Source: Mesorhizobium sp. YC-39 | Lineage (GTDB): Bacteria; Pseudomonadota; Alphaproteobacteria; Rhizobiales; Rhizobiaceae | Direction of reading: 5' to 3' | Assembly: GCF_025753795.1 (NCBI RefSeq) | Contig: NZ_JAOWPS010000001.1 | Span: 1,949,937 to 2,013,936, forward strand | Length of the DNA stretch: 64,000 nucleotides | Shown: in pieces, positions 25,718-34,855 of the stretch | How the letters are laid out: the number at the start of each line of letters is the position of its first letter | Numbering within the stretch: the first letter of the stretch is position 1 | Notes under the pieces: model-generated | What the model was told of the DNA's origin: nothing | The model's input: the letters and a program-made list of their open reading frames with translations, nothing else | The model's database searches: none | Position numbers and translations under genes: made by a program

Positions 25718-26629
25718 ATGGATACCGAAAATCTGCGCAGCTTCCTCGAAGTTGCCGCCCATGGCAGCTTCACCGTCGCGGCCAACAGGCTCAACCTTGC
25801 TCAATCCACCGTCAGCGCGCGGATCAGGGGTCTGGAAGAGCAATTGGGACGCCGGCTTTTTGTTCGCGACCGCGATGGCGTGGCACTGACTCCGGCCGGT
25901 CGCCAGTTCCTGCCGCATGCTTCCTCGATCACCCGCACCTGGGAGCAGTCGAGACAGGACATCGCCGTTCCCGATGGCTACGAGACGCTGCTCAGGCTCA
26001 CCGCTCCCGCCTATCTGTGGGACCGGATCACCTCGCCCTGGATCGCCTGGATGCGCGAAAGGCGGCCGAACGTTGCGCTGCGGCTCGAAGGCAGTTTTCC
26101 CGACCTGGCGATCGATCAGATGGCCGAGGGCCTGCTCGACATCTGCATCCTCTATCTGCCCAGGCCGCATCCCGGCATTGTCTACGAAACGCTGGCGGTC
26201 GATCAGGTCGTTCTCGTCCAGCATGCCGATCAAACCGGGTCATGGACCGAGAATTACATTCTCATGGACTGGGGGCTGGAATTCCGCATCGAGCACGACC
26301 GGGCCTTTGCGGCGATGGTGAAGCCGGCAATATCGGCCGGGCTGGTCTTCATCGGGCTACAGCATGTGCTGTCGCAAAAGGCGGCAGCCTATCTGCCGCT
26401 CAGTGCAGTCAGCGGCCACATCGAGCGTGGTGAGTTGCGACGCGTCGAGGCCGCGCCGGTCTTCCAGCGCCCGATCTACCTGGCCTATCCCTCGAATCCA
26501 ACCTCGTCGGACATTCTGGAGGTTGCGCTGGAAGGATTGCGGACGCTGGCAAAGGATTGGTCGGCAGGTGAGGGTTTTGCCGAAGGCGACCGCGCCTTCA
26601 GCATGGCGGACGCGCTGCCGGGCGCGTAG
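25718..26629 (+). CDS. LysR-family transcriptional regulator
   Basis: A 303-aa LysR regulator. The N-terminal winged helix reads NLRSFLEVAAHGSFTVAANRLNLAQSTVSARIRGLEEQLG over residues 5-45, and a periplasmic-binding-like effector domain occupies residues 90-295. It is divergent from the binding-protein/DUF427 pair with a 114-bp gap, the classical place for LysR control. Its 3' end is seven bases from the convergent ABC ATPase gene, so the transport operon meets it tail to tail. Start: ATG at 25718 behind GAGG. Confidence 0.9.
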   Translation: MDTENLRSFLEVAAHGSFTVAANRLNLAQSTVSARIRGLEEQLGRRLFVRDRDGVALTPAGRQFLPHASSITRTWEQSRQDIAVPDGYETLLRLTAPAYLWDRITSPWIAWMRERRPNVALRLEGSFPDLAIDQMAEGLLDICILYLPRPHPGIVYETLAVDQVVLVQHADQTGSWTENYILMDWGLEFRIEHDRAFAAMVKPAISAGLVFIGLQHVLSQKAAAYLPLSAVSGHIERGELRRVEAAPVFQRPIYLAYPSNPTSSDILEVALEGLRTLAKDWSAGEGFAEGDRAFSMADALPGA

Positions 26630-26635
26630 CCGTCA

Positions 26636-28708
26636 TCAGGCAGGTTCCGGCTGGACGACCTTGTTCTGTAACCGTGCCAGTTCGGCATAAAGGATATGGC
26701 AGCGGATTGAATGGCCGGGTTCTGCCTCGTTGAGTGGCGGCTCCTGCGTCTCGCAGACTGGGCCGATCTTGCGCGGGCAGCGTGTGTGGAAGACGCAGCC
26801 GGATGGCGGGTTGGTGGCGCTGGGGATTTCGCCGTCGAGGCGGATGCGCGCGGTCTCGGCCTGGTCGAGTTTTGGAACGGCCGACAGCAGCGCTTCGGTA
26901 TAGGGATGATGCGGGCCGGCAAAGACATCCTCGGATGGTCCAAGCTCCATGATGCGGCCGAGATAGAGCACGGCGATCCGGTCGGAGAGATAGCGCACCA
27001 CGCCAAGGTCGTGCGAGATGAAGATGTAGCTGACATCTTCCTTCGACTGCAGGTCGGCGAGCAGATTGAGGATCGCCGCCTGCACTGAGACGTCGAGCGC
27101 CGAGGTCGGCTCGTCGCAAACGACGATGCGCGGGTCGCCGGCAAAGGCGCGGGCTATGGCGACGCGCTGCTTCAGCCCACCCGAGAGCTGGCGCGGCTTG
27201 ACGGCGAGATGGCGCTCGGTCAGCCGCACCGAGCGGACGAGATCGTTGAGGCGGGCTTCGAGTGCGGCACCGCTCAAGCCGGCCAGCCGCTTCAGCGCCC
27301 GGCTGATCAGATGGCGGATCGAATGCGAGCGGTTGAGTGCGGAGTCCGGGTTCTGGAAGACGATCTGCATGGCCTTGACCTGCTCGTCGCTGCGGCTCTC
27401 CAGCCGCGGCGCCAGGGCCTTGCCTTCGAGCTCGATCATGCCGCCTTCGTCGGGCGGCACCAGGCCGAGCAGCAGCCTGGCGAAGGTGGTCTTGCCGCTG
27501 CCGGATTCGCCGACCAGGCCCAGCGTCTCGCCGGGTCTTAAGCTGACCGAGATATCCTTGACCGCCCGCAAGAGGTGGCCATGGCTGCCATAGGTCTTGT
27601 TGAGGCCCTCGACGCGCAGCACCGCCGGCGATGCCGCTTGTCGTGAAGGAAGAGCGACATTGTACGGCGTGGCGCGCGGCAAGGATTGCGCCTGCTCGTG
27701 ATAGTGGCAGCGCGACAGCCGTCGCCCCCGATCGTCAGCCAGGTCGTAGAGCGGCGGCGGTTCGGTGCGGCAGCGCTCGGTGGCGAGCGCGCAGCGATCG
27801 GCGAAGGCGCAACCCTTGATGTCGGCGCCGATGCCGGGCAGGAAACCGGGAATGGTGTCGAGGCGGCCCTGGTCCTTGCGCTGGCCGCCGCGCGGCAGGC
27901 AGCGCAGCAACGCCACCGTATAGGGATGGCGCGGATCGTTGAACACGGCGTCCGTCGGTCCTTCCTCGACCAACATGCCGGCATAAAGCACGCCGACCCG
28001 GTCGCACATGTTGGCGATGACGGCGAGGTTGTGGCTGATGAACAGGATCGAGGCCGACAGTTCCTGCCGCAGCTGCGCGATCAGGTCGAGCACTTCGGCT
28101 TCCACCGTGGCGTCGAGGCCGGTCGTCGGCTCGTCGAGGATCAGCATCGAAGGATCGTTGGCCAGCGCCATGGCGATCGCCACGCGCTGCTGCATGCCGC
28201 CCGAAAGCTGGTGTGGATAGCGCTGCATGACGCTGGCCGGGTCGGAGATGCGCACCCGGTTGAGCATGGCGATCGTGCGATCCTCGGCTGCCTGTCCCGA
28301 GATGCCGGCAAGCTCAAAAATCTCGGTCAGCTGGCGACCGATGCGGATCGACGGGTTCAATGCCTTGCCCGGATCCTGATAGACCATCGAGACGCTTTCC
28401 GCGCGGGCGCGCCTAAGTGCTTCGGCGTCGAGCTTCATCACGTCCTGGCCGTCGAGCGCAATGGCGCCACCGGTGATCGAGCCATTGCGCGGGAGGTAGC
28501 GCACCACCGAAAGCGCCACGGTGGACTTGCCGCAGCCGGATTCGCCGACCAGCCCATAGGCCTCGCCCTGGCCGATGCTGAGATTGAGATTGCGCAGCAC
28601 CGCGCGGTTGCGGCCGCCGACGCGGTAGGCGACAGAGAGATCGCGGAGTTCGAGCGCGTTGGCGGTCTTCCCGGTCTTCCCGATCAGTCTCTGGGCGGGT
28701 TCAGTCAT
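26636..28708 (-). CDS. Peptide-type ABC transporter ATPase, DppD-DppF fusion
   Basis: A 690-aa protein joining two oligopeptide-type ATPases. Domain 1 has GLVGESGCGKST (residues about 53-64), LSGGMQQR and LILDEPTTGLD, then the oligopeptide C-terminal region with a CAFADRC cysteine cluster. Domain 2 (from about residue 360) has GLVGESGSGKTT, LSGGLKQR and IVVCDEPTSALD, then VFHTRCPRKIGPVC. Both nucleotide sites look active. In most bacteria these are two genes. The start overlaps the DppC-like stop by eight bases. Confidence 0.92.
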   Translation of the reverse strand: MTEPAQRLIGKTGKTANALELRDLSVAYRVGGRNRAVLRNLNLSIGQGEAYGLVGESGCGKSTVALSVVRYLPRNGSITGGAIALDGQDVMKLDAEALRRARAESVSMVYQDPGKALNPSIRIGRQLTEIFELAGISGQAAEDRTIAMLNRVRISDPASVMQRYPHQLSGGMQQRVAIAMALANDPSMLILDEPTTGLDATVEAEVLDLIAQLRQELSASILFISHNLAVIANMCDRVGVLYAGMLVEEGPTDAVFNDPRHPYTVALLRCLPRGGQRKDQGRLDTIPGFLPGIGADIKGCAFADRCALATERCRTEPPPLYDLADDRGRRLSRCHYHEQAQSLPRATPYNVALPSRQAASPAVLRVEGLNKTYGSHGHLLRAVKDISVSLRPGETLGLVGESGSGKTTFARLLLGLVPPDEGGMIELEGKALAPRLESRSDEQVKAMQIVFQNPDSALNRSHSIRHLISRALKRLAGLSGAALEARLNDLVRSVRLTERHLAVKPRQLSGGLKQRVAIARAFAGDPRIVVCDEPTSALDVSVQAAILNLLADLQSKEDVSYIFISHDLGVVRYLSDRIAVLYLGRIMELGPSEDVFAGPHHPYTEALLSAVPKLDQAETARIRLDGEIPSATNPPSGCVFHTRCPRKIGPVCETQEPPLNEAEPGHSIRCHILYAELARLQNKVVQPEPA

Positions 28709-29591
28709 TGAACGCTCCGTGGACGCCGTCGGCCGCCAGATTGACGCCGATCACCAGCGAGGCGATGGCGATCGCGTCGAACAGCACCGTCCACCAGAAG
28801 CCGCCGCCGATCATGCCGTAATTGCTGGAGATCGACAGCCCCCAGTCGGGCGATGGCGGCTGGATGCCAAAGCCCATGAAGGAGAGCGTGGCGACGGCAA
28901 AGATGGCGTAGCCGAGCCGCACCGTGGTCTCGACCAGGATCGGCGGGATGACGTTGGGCAGGATCTCGACGAACATCGTATGCAAGGCGCTTTCGTGCCT
29001 GAGCTGGGCGGCCGCGACATAGTCGAGTTGGCGTTCGGCAAGCACGGCCGCGCGCACCGTGCGGGCGATGATTGGCGCGAAGCTCAGGCCAATGACGACG
29101 ATGACCGTCGTCTTGGAGGTGCCGAGTGCGACGATGGCGAGCAGCGCCACGATCACCACTGGGATGGCCATGAAGGCTTCGAGGATGCGGCTGATGATGT
29201 CGTCGACGATGCCGCGAAAATAGCCGGTGAACAGACCGAGCGCGGTGCCGGCTATGGTGGCGAGCAAGGTGGCGAGCGGGGCGACGGTCAGAATATCGCG
29301 CGAGCCGACGATAACGCGCGAGAAGACGTCGCGGCCGATCTGGTCGGTGCCGAACCAGTGCTCGGCCGAAGGCGGCGCCAGCGCGTTGATGATGTCGTCG
29401 GCGAGCGGATCATAGGGCGCGAAATGTTCGCCAAACAGCGCGCAGGCAACCCAGAACATAACGATGGCAAGGCCGGTGAGGAAGGTGCCGGACCTAAGCA
29501 GCGAGAAAAACACCTCGGCGAGCGGGCCGCGCCGGTTGGCATCGTTCGGCGCCGGAGCCGGAATGGTGGCGGAACTGTCGGTTGCGCTCAT
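28701..29591 (-). CDS. Peptide-type ABC transporter permease (DppC-like)
   Basis: A 296-aa inner-membrane permease with six hydrophobic segments. It has the DppC-type APYDPLADD periplasmic motif after the first helix, GTDQIGRDVFSRV, and the coupling loop YVAAAQLRHESALHTMFVEILPN. The N-terminal 28 residues are low-complexity. The ATG overlaps the DppB-like stop by four bases. It forms the membrane channel with the DppB-like permease. Confidence 0.92.
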   Translation of the reverse strand: MSATDSSATIPAPAPNDANRRGPLAEVFFSLLRSGTFLTGLAIVMFWVACALFGEHFAPYDPLADDIINALAPPSAEHWFGTDQIGRDVFSRVIVGSRDILTVAPLATLLATIAGTALGLFTGYFRGIVDDIISRILEAFMAIPVVIVALLAIVALGTSKTTVIVVIGLSFAPIIARTVRAAVLAERQLDYVAAAQLRHESALHTMFVEILPNVIPPILVETTVRLGYAIFAVATLSFMGFGIQPPSPDWGLSISSNYGMIGGGFWWTVLFDAIAIASLVIGVNLAADGVHGAFND

Positions 29592-30541
29592 TGGTCTGTT
29601 CCCAGCCTTATGCGTGGATTGAGCACCGAGTAAAGAAAATCGGCGGCCAATGTCGCCACCGCATAGACGATGCCGATGGTCAGGATGCCGGCCTCAAGCA
29701 CCGGAAAATCCTTGCCACGCGCGGCGGTGAAGATCAGCGAGCCGATGCCCTGGTAGCGAAACAGTGTCTCGATCACCACAAGACCGCCGATGAGATAGCC
29801 GGTCTGGGTGGCAATGACGGTGATGGTCGGCAGCAGCGCATTGCGCAGCACATGACGCCAGATCACCGTGCGCCATGGCAGGCCCTTGAGCACGGCGGTC
29901 CTGGTGTAGTCGGAATCGAGCGCCTCGATCATGCCGGAGCGCGCCATCCGCGCGATGTAGCCGAACAGCACCAGGAACAGCGGCAGCGACGGCAGGATCA
30001 GATAATAGAGCTGGGTGAAGAAACCGGCATCCCTTGGCCATGCCGCCGAGATCGGCAGCCAGCGCAGCCAGACGCCGAAGATCAGAATGAGGATGATGCC
30101 GGTGACGAACTCCGGCAGCACCGTCACCGACAGGCCGCCGAGGCTGATGATGCGGTCGAGCGGCCGGTTGAGGTTGAGCGCTGCAATGACGCCGCCAAAA
30201 ATGCCGATCGGCACCACCAGCACGAAAGCGACCGCCGCCAGCTTCATCGAATTGCCGAGCGCATCGATGACGAACGGCGCCACCGGCGAGCGGAAGATAT
30301 AGGACGTGCCCATGTCGCCCTGGACAAAATTCCAGATCCAGCTGCCATACTGGGTCAGCAGCGGCCGGTCGACGCCGAGTGAATGATTGAGCGCATCGAC
30401 CGCGCGCTGGTCGGCGAACGGACCCAATATGGCCCGCCCGACATTGCCGGGCAGAACCTGCCCACCCAGAAACACCATGATGCTGAGCAGGAACAGCGTG
30501 ACGAGCGACAGGGCGATGCGCCGGACGAGGAAGGAGAGAAT
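29588..30541 (-). CDS. Peptide-type ABC transporter permease (DppB-like), probable ATT start
   Basis: Inner-membrane permease. The first ATG (30478) would delete the first transmembrane helix. The open frame continues upstream as I/M-LSFLVRRIALSLVTLFLL, exactly the DppB N-terminus, and AAGGAG lies eight bases before an in-frame ATT at 30539-30541. No ATG, GTG or TTG is available in that stretch. With ATT the protein is 317 aa, normal for DppB; with ATG it is 296 aa. Further features: TQYGSWIWNFVQGDMGTS and a DYTRTAVLKGLPWRTVIWRHVLRNALLP loop region typical of the family. Confidence 0.82.
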   Translation of the reverse strand: MLSFLVRRIALSLVTLFLLSIMVFLGGQVLPGNVGRAILGPFADQRAVDALNHSLGVDRPLLTQYGSWIWNFVQGDMGTSYIFRSPVAPFVIDALGNSMKLAAVAFVLVVPIGIFGGVIAALNLNRPLDRIISLGGLSVTVLPEFVTGIILILIFGVWLRWLPISAAWPRDAGFFTQLYYLILPSLPLFLVLFGYIARMARSGMIEALDSDYTRTAVLKGLPWRTVIWRHVLRNALLPTITVIATQTGYLIGGLVVIETLFRYQGIGSLIFTAARGKDFPVLEAGILTIGIVYAVATLAADFLYSVLNPRIRLGTDQ

Positions 30542-30560
30542 GGCGAATACTCCTTGCGGA

Positions 30561-30584
30561 GCCAGCCCTCCGGAAAGGGCTGGC
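30561..30584 (-). terminator. Hairpin between binding-protein gene and DppB-like permease gene
   Basis: Perfect arms GCCAGCCCT (30561-30569) and AGGGCTGGC (30576-30584) enclose the loop CCGGAA. It directly follows the binding-protein gene and precedes the AAGGAG of the permease. No T-run follows on the minus strand, which favours mRNA 3'-end protection or partial attenuation. Confidence 0.7.
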
Positions 30585-30611
30585 GGTCGCGGGATCAGCT
30601 CTTCCTCCTGA

Positions 30612-32276
30612 TCAGGCCTTCGCGGCCTTTTCCAGGAACAGCTGCGACATGGCGGTCGGCTGCACGCCGGTCAGGCCCTTCGTGGTCGCCGTCAAATAGT
30701 CGTAGAAATAGCCGAAGATAACAGGCGTTTCCTCGAGCAGCAGCTTCTGGATCTTGCCGGCGTCAGCCTTTTGCGCTTCGAGATCGAGGGCCGCGATATA
30801 GCTGGTCGCCAGCGTGTCGTAGTCCTTGTTCTTGAAGTGCGCGGCGTTCCAGGTGCCGTCGCTCCTCAGCGGCGCTGCCAGGAAGACGTTCGGCACGCCA
30901 CGGTGGCCGTAGTCGGTGATGCCCATCACCGAGTCCAGCCAGTTCGACTTGCCAAACACCGCATCGCCGTAATAGGCGCCCTGGTCGAGGATGTTGAGTT
31001 CGAGCTCGATGCCGATCTCCTTGACCCAGTTCTGGATGAGCTGGGCATATTCGGGAATCTCCAGATAACGCTCGGTGGTCAGCGTCACCTTGAATCCCTT
31101 GCCGGCGCCGGCTGCTTCCATGAGCTGCTTGGCCTGCGCGATGTCCTGCTCGCGCTGCGGCACGGTCGGATCGGTGGAAGGATAGGCCGAGGCGAATGGG
31201 CTGTCATTGCCTTCGATGGCGCGCCCCTTCATCAGGCCGGCTACCAGCTTCTTGCGGTCGAGGCAAAGCGCAATCGCACGGCGCACGCGCGGGTCCTTCA
31301 ACGGATCGGAATCGCAGCGCATATGCAGTTGCTGGTGCGCAACCGATTTCAGGCTGATGATGTCGATGGCCGGATCGGTGAGCAGGCCGACGCCGGCCAG
31401 CACCGGCAGCTGGTTGATGATGTCGACCTGGCCGCCCTGCAGCGCCAGGATCATCGGCTGCGTGTCGGCGAAGAAGGTGAACTCGGTGCGATCTGGCAGC
31501 GCCTTGTCGCCCCAATAGTCATCGTTGCGCACGAAGGAAGCGCCGACCTTCGCCGTGTACTTTTCCAGCTTGAACGGCCCGGTGCCGTCGAAGCTCTTCT
31601 CGTAGTCGCCCTTGTAGCTCGCCGGGATGATGACGGCGTTGTAATTGTCGGACGACACCATGTAGGGAAAGTTGCCGTTCGGCGCGTCGAGGTGGAATTC
31701 GACCGTGTAGTCGTCGACCTTCTTGGTGGCGCCCTTCTGCAGGATGCCGGTGAACACCGACAGCGCGTTGGACGAATTGGCAGGATCGGCGAGGCGGTCG
31801 ATGCTGGCCACCACGTCATCCGCCTTCATCTCGCCGCCACTGTGGAACTTGACGCCCTTGCGCAGCGTGAAGGTCCACACCGTGCCGGTGTCGTTCGGCT
31901 TCCAGCTTTCGGCCAGGGCCGGCTTGAGCACGAGGTCGGGGCCGTCGATGCAGAGGAATTCAGCGACCTGCTGCAGCACGACAAGGCCGCCGGCGTCGGC
32001 GATGGTCACCGGGTCGATGGCGGCGGCGGGCACGCTGCTGGCGACGCGTATGGTGGCGCCGGCGGCGCCCGCGGCGCGGGCGAGCGAGGGCGCGCCGCTG
32101 AGGCCTGCGGCCATGCCAATGCGGCCGAGCAGGGGCAGCGACAGGCCAAGCAGGCTGCCGTGGCGGACGAAATCGCGGCGGCTGACACGGCCGTCGACAA
32201 GACCGTCGATGAGATGGTTTTCAAGCGGCGAGCGATTGCGCCGTATGAGATCGAGAATGCGATAATTCTTGCTCAT
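30612..32276 (-). CDS. Peptide/opine-type ABC transporter binding protein (family 5), Tat signal
   Basis: A 554-aa paralogue of the binding protein at 23948-25603. It has the same Tat motif position (SRRDFVRHG, Arg33-Arg34), the same AESWKPNDTGTVWTFTLRKG and DVVASIDRLADP stretches, and a shared DAPNGNFPY motif. It is the first gene of the transporter operon and is followed by a hairpin, then permeases and ATPase. It probably determines the main substrate. The imported compound is presumably acted on by the enolase-superfamily enzymes just upstream. Confidence 0.9.
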   Translation of the reverse strand: MSKNYRILDLIRRNRSPLENHLIDGLVDGRVSRRDFVRHGSLLGLSLPLLGRIGMAAGLSGAPSLARAAGAAGATIRVASSVPAAAIDPVTIADAGGLVVLQQVAEFLCIDGPDLVLKPALAESWKPNDTGTVWTFTLRKGVKFHSGGEMKADDVVASIDRLADPANSSNALSVFTGILQKGATKKVDDYTVEFHLDAPNGNFPYMVSSDNYNAVIIPASYKGDYEKSFDGTGPFKLEKYTAKVGASFVRNDDYWGDKALPDRTEFTFFADTQPMILALQGGQVDIINQLPVLAGVGLLTDPAIDIISLKSVAHQQLHMRCDSDPLKDPRVRRAIALCLDRKKLVAGLMKGRAIEGNDSPFASAYPSTDPTVPQREQDIAQAKQLMEAAGAGKGFKVTLTTERYLEIPEYAQLIQNWVKEIGIELELNILDQGAYYGDAVFGKSNWLDSVMGITDYGHRGVPNVFLAAPLRSDGTWNAAHFKNKDYDTLATSYIAALDLEAQKADAGKIQKLLLEETPVIFGYFYDYLTATTKGLTGVQPTAMSQLFLEKAAKA

Positions 32277-32507
32277 GGGTTCTACCCTTTCCCCTGTGTT
32301 CTTGTGATTGACGAATTCAGGATGTTCTCCGTATCCCGGCCGTCAACGAAGTTCAGTCGAGACTGTAGCATGCGGTCTTGGCCGGTCCACCCTGTCCTTG
32401 CGGCGGAGAGGCCGGTTTTTTAAGGCACTGCTTTCGCCTGTTCGTTCCCATTCGTGGCTGCGGTTTTTCCTGTTGTATCTGTCTCCTGTCGGTTCGTGTG
32501 ATCACTC

Positions 32508-33692
32508 CTAGTTCAACGGCAGGCGCCGGTAGGTCCCCGGCTTTGCCGGGTCATGGTACTTGTTGCACGGTCCGTTCTCGATGAAGTCGCGATGGCAGGT
32601 GGCGAGGTTTTCGCGCGACAGGGCGACGCCGAGACCGTGACCTTCGGGCACCCGCACGACGTTGTTTTTGGGCGAGAATGGTCCTTCCTCGATCACGTCG
32701 ATCGGCCACATGCGAAACAGCGACTGGTTCGGCTCCCGTATCCAACCGAGCGCTGCGCACAGATGCAGGTAGCAGGCGCTGCCGATGCCGCTGTCGCCGC
32801 TGTAGCACCAGAAATCGATGCCGGCATGCTCGCAGGCGCCGACGAAGCGCAGCATGCGGCCGATGCCGCCATGCGCCGTCGGATTGCCGACGAAGGCGTC
32901 CGGCACTTTGATCTCCATGGCGCGCGCAATGTCGATATTGTGGGTCGAGAACGGGATCGAGCTGTGGCGGCGCAATTCGCGCATCTCCTCGATGGTCGCC
33001 ACCGGGTCCTCCCAGTTGCGCACGCCGAGTTCCTCCAATGGCCGCGCCAACTGTCGCGCCGTCGCCAGCGAATAGGCCTGGTTGGAATCGATGCGGATCA
33101 TCGCGTCGTCGCCGAGTTTTTGGCGGATCAGTTCCACCATCTTCAGCGAGAGCTTCGGATCCTGCGTCGAAAACTTGCCTTCGAAGAAGGTCGTGCCATG
33201 CGTCTCGTGCAGTTGGACGCAGTAGTCGGCGACTTGCTCCGGCGACTTCTCGCCCTTCACCTCAGGCCCATCGCCGCGCAGCGAGAAATAATCGGTGAAG
33301 GGAATGTCCTTGCGCACGGCGCCGCCGAGCAATTGGTAGAGCGGCTGCTGCCACGCCTTCCCGCGCAGGTCCCACAGCGCCATCTCGATGGCGCCGAAGG
33401 CCATGATGCGGCTGCGGTCGTTGATCGACTGCACGCCGGTCCAGTAGGGCAGGCAGACATTTTCGGCGCCGGCGATGTCGAAGGCATCGCGGCCGATCAG
33501 TCGTGCCGCGAGATTGTCATTGATGATCGCCGCCGCCGCCGGCGTCGGCGCTTCGCCAAGGCCGATCAACCCGTCCTCCGTCTCGACTTCGACGATGGTT
33601 GGCGAAAACCCGTCGAGCTCGCCGAACACCCAGGCGTAAGGCGCCTCCAGCCGGAGGTTTATCGGTGTGGCCCGGATGCGGCGGATCTTCAT
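32508..33692 (-). CDS. Enolase-superfamily enzyme (mandelate racemase/glucarate-dehydratase-like)
   Basis: A 394-aa enolase-superfamily protein with the capping domain (1-125) and barrel. The second-strand motif is FFEGKFS. Metal ligands look like Asp in RIDSNQAY and Glu in NWEDPV, and the third strand ends FSTHNI with Asn, as in the glucarate dehydratase subgroup. The His/Asp dyad of that subgroup is not evident; a CYSGDSGIG stretch occupies the region. Function is therefore open: a sugar-acid dehydratase or something new. ATG at 33692 lies right after the stop of the next enolase-superfamily gene. Confidence 0.8.
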   Translation of the reverse strand: MKIRRIRATPINLRLEAPYAWVFGELDGFSPTIVEVETEDGLIGLGEAPTPAAAAIINDNLAARLIGRDAFDIAGAENVCLPYWTGVQSINDRSRIMAFGAIEMALWDLRGKAWQQPLYQLLGGAVRKDIPFTDYFSLRGDGPEVKGEKSPEQVADYCVQLHETHGTTFFEGKFSTQDPKLSLKMVELIRQKLGDDAMIRIDSNQAYSLATARQLARPLEELGVRNWEDPVATIEEMRELRRHSSIPFSTHNIDIARAMEIKVPDAFVGNPTAHGGIGRMLRFVGACEHAGIDFWCYSGDSGIGSACYLHLCAALGWIREPNQSLFRMWPIDVIEEGPFSPKNNVVRVPEGHGLGVALSRENLATCHRDFIENGPCNKYHDPAKPGTYRRLPLN

Positions 33693-33693
33693 C

Positions 33694-34800
33694 TCAACTG
33701 CCGACCTCGAAGAAGGGTCTGCCAAGCAGGTCGGGAACGACATCGATGCCGAGGCCCGGCCCGTCCGGAATGCCCATGCGGCTGCCCGTGACCGGCGGCA
33801 TGTTCGATGCGGTCCGCACCGTCACCCATTCATGGAAGGCAATGGCATGCAGCCGGCGCTCCTGCGGCGTCGACAGCGACAGATGCGCCATGGCTGCTGT
33901 GTCGATCTCGGCGCCGCCGGTGTCCTCGACGGTGATCATGAAGCCGAGGTCGACGGCGAGGTCGCGGATCTGGCGCGTCTTGGTCACGCCACCCAGCCGC
34001 GAGATCTTCAGCGTCAGCCCGTCGGCGGCACCCTTGCGGTGGATATCGAGCATGTCGTCCAGCGAGGCGACGGATTCGTCGAGCACCATCGGCTTGTCGA
34101 GAGAACGGCGCACCGACATGTTCTCGTCGATCGTCGTGCAGGGCTGCTCGAACGTGTAGTCGATGGCACGTGTCGCATCAGTGAACTGGCGCGCCTGGTA
34201 GGGCGTCCAACCGGCATTGGCATCGCAGAAGATGACGGTGCCTTTCGGCACCGACGCGGCGACCGCGCTGACGCGCTCGATGTCGTCATGGACATTGCCG
34301 CCAACCTTGACCTGCAGCCGGTGGAACCCGTCCTTGACGATGCGCTTGGCCAGTGCCGCCATGGCCTCGACCGTGCCATGGGTGACGACCTTGTAGAGTT
34401 CTGCCGTCTCGCTCTCGCGTCCGCCGAGCAGTGTGACCAGCGGCACGTCGGCGGCGCGCGCTGCCAGATCCCAGCAGGCCATGTCGAGCGCCGACTTGAT
34501 ATAGGGATGGCCCTTGAACACCGTGTCCATCAGCCGGCCGATGCTGGCCAAGCCGCGCGGATCGTGCCCCAGCAGATGCGGCGCGATTTCGATGATCCCG
34601 GCGCGGGTGCCGGCGGGGAAGGCGGGCGAATAGAAATTGCCGAGCGGCGCCATCTCGCCCCAGCCGGTCACGCCGCTGTCGGAGGTTATGGCAACGATCA
34701 CCGCGTCAAAGCAGTCGGCGACGCGTCCTTTCGACATGCGGTAAGGCCCGTCAACGAAGGGCTGCACGACATGGTAGGCCTTGATGGTTTTGATCTGCAC
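33694..34800 (-). CDS. Enolase-superfamily racemase/epimerase or hydroxyproline-dehydratase-like enzyme
   Basis: A 368-aa protein of the muconate-lactonizing-enzyme subgroup. Two lysines at the usual acid/base positions are visible, LQVKVGG and LTLKISRLGG. Metal ligands are DANAGW, FEQPC and LDES, and the distal motif is TVEDTGGAEI. A two-lysine site is used by epimerases such as proline-betaine epimerase and dipeptide epimerase, and by cis-3-hydroxy-L-proline dehydratase. The N-terminus QPFVDGPYRMSKG resembles that betaine/hydroxyproline group. Start: GTG at 34800, weak ribosome site; the frame is open further upstream to 34974, overlapping GntR. Confidence 0.8.
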   Translation of the reverse strand: MQIKTIKAYHVVQPFVDGPYRMSKGRVADCFDAVIVAITSDSGVTGWGEMAPLGNFYSPAFPAGTRAGIIEIAPHLLGHDPRGLASIGRLMDTVFKGHPYIKSALDMACWDLAARAADVPLVTLLGGRESETAELYKVVTHGTVEAMAALAKRIVKDGFHRLQVKVGGNVHDDIERVSAVAASVPKGTVIFCDANAGWTPYQARQFTDATRAIDYTFEQPCTTIDENMSVRRSLDKPMVLDESVASLDDMLDIHRKGAADGLTLKISRLGGVTKTRQIRDLAVDLGFMITVEDTGGAEIDTAAMAHLSLSTPQERRLHAIAFHEWVTVRTASNMPPVTGSRMGIPDGPGLGIDVVPDLLGRPFFEVGS

Positions 34801-34855
34801 TTTGTCTATCCGGTGTCGTGATATCTGGAATGGTTCGGCTTTTGCGACGGCAGCC

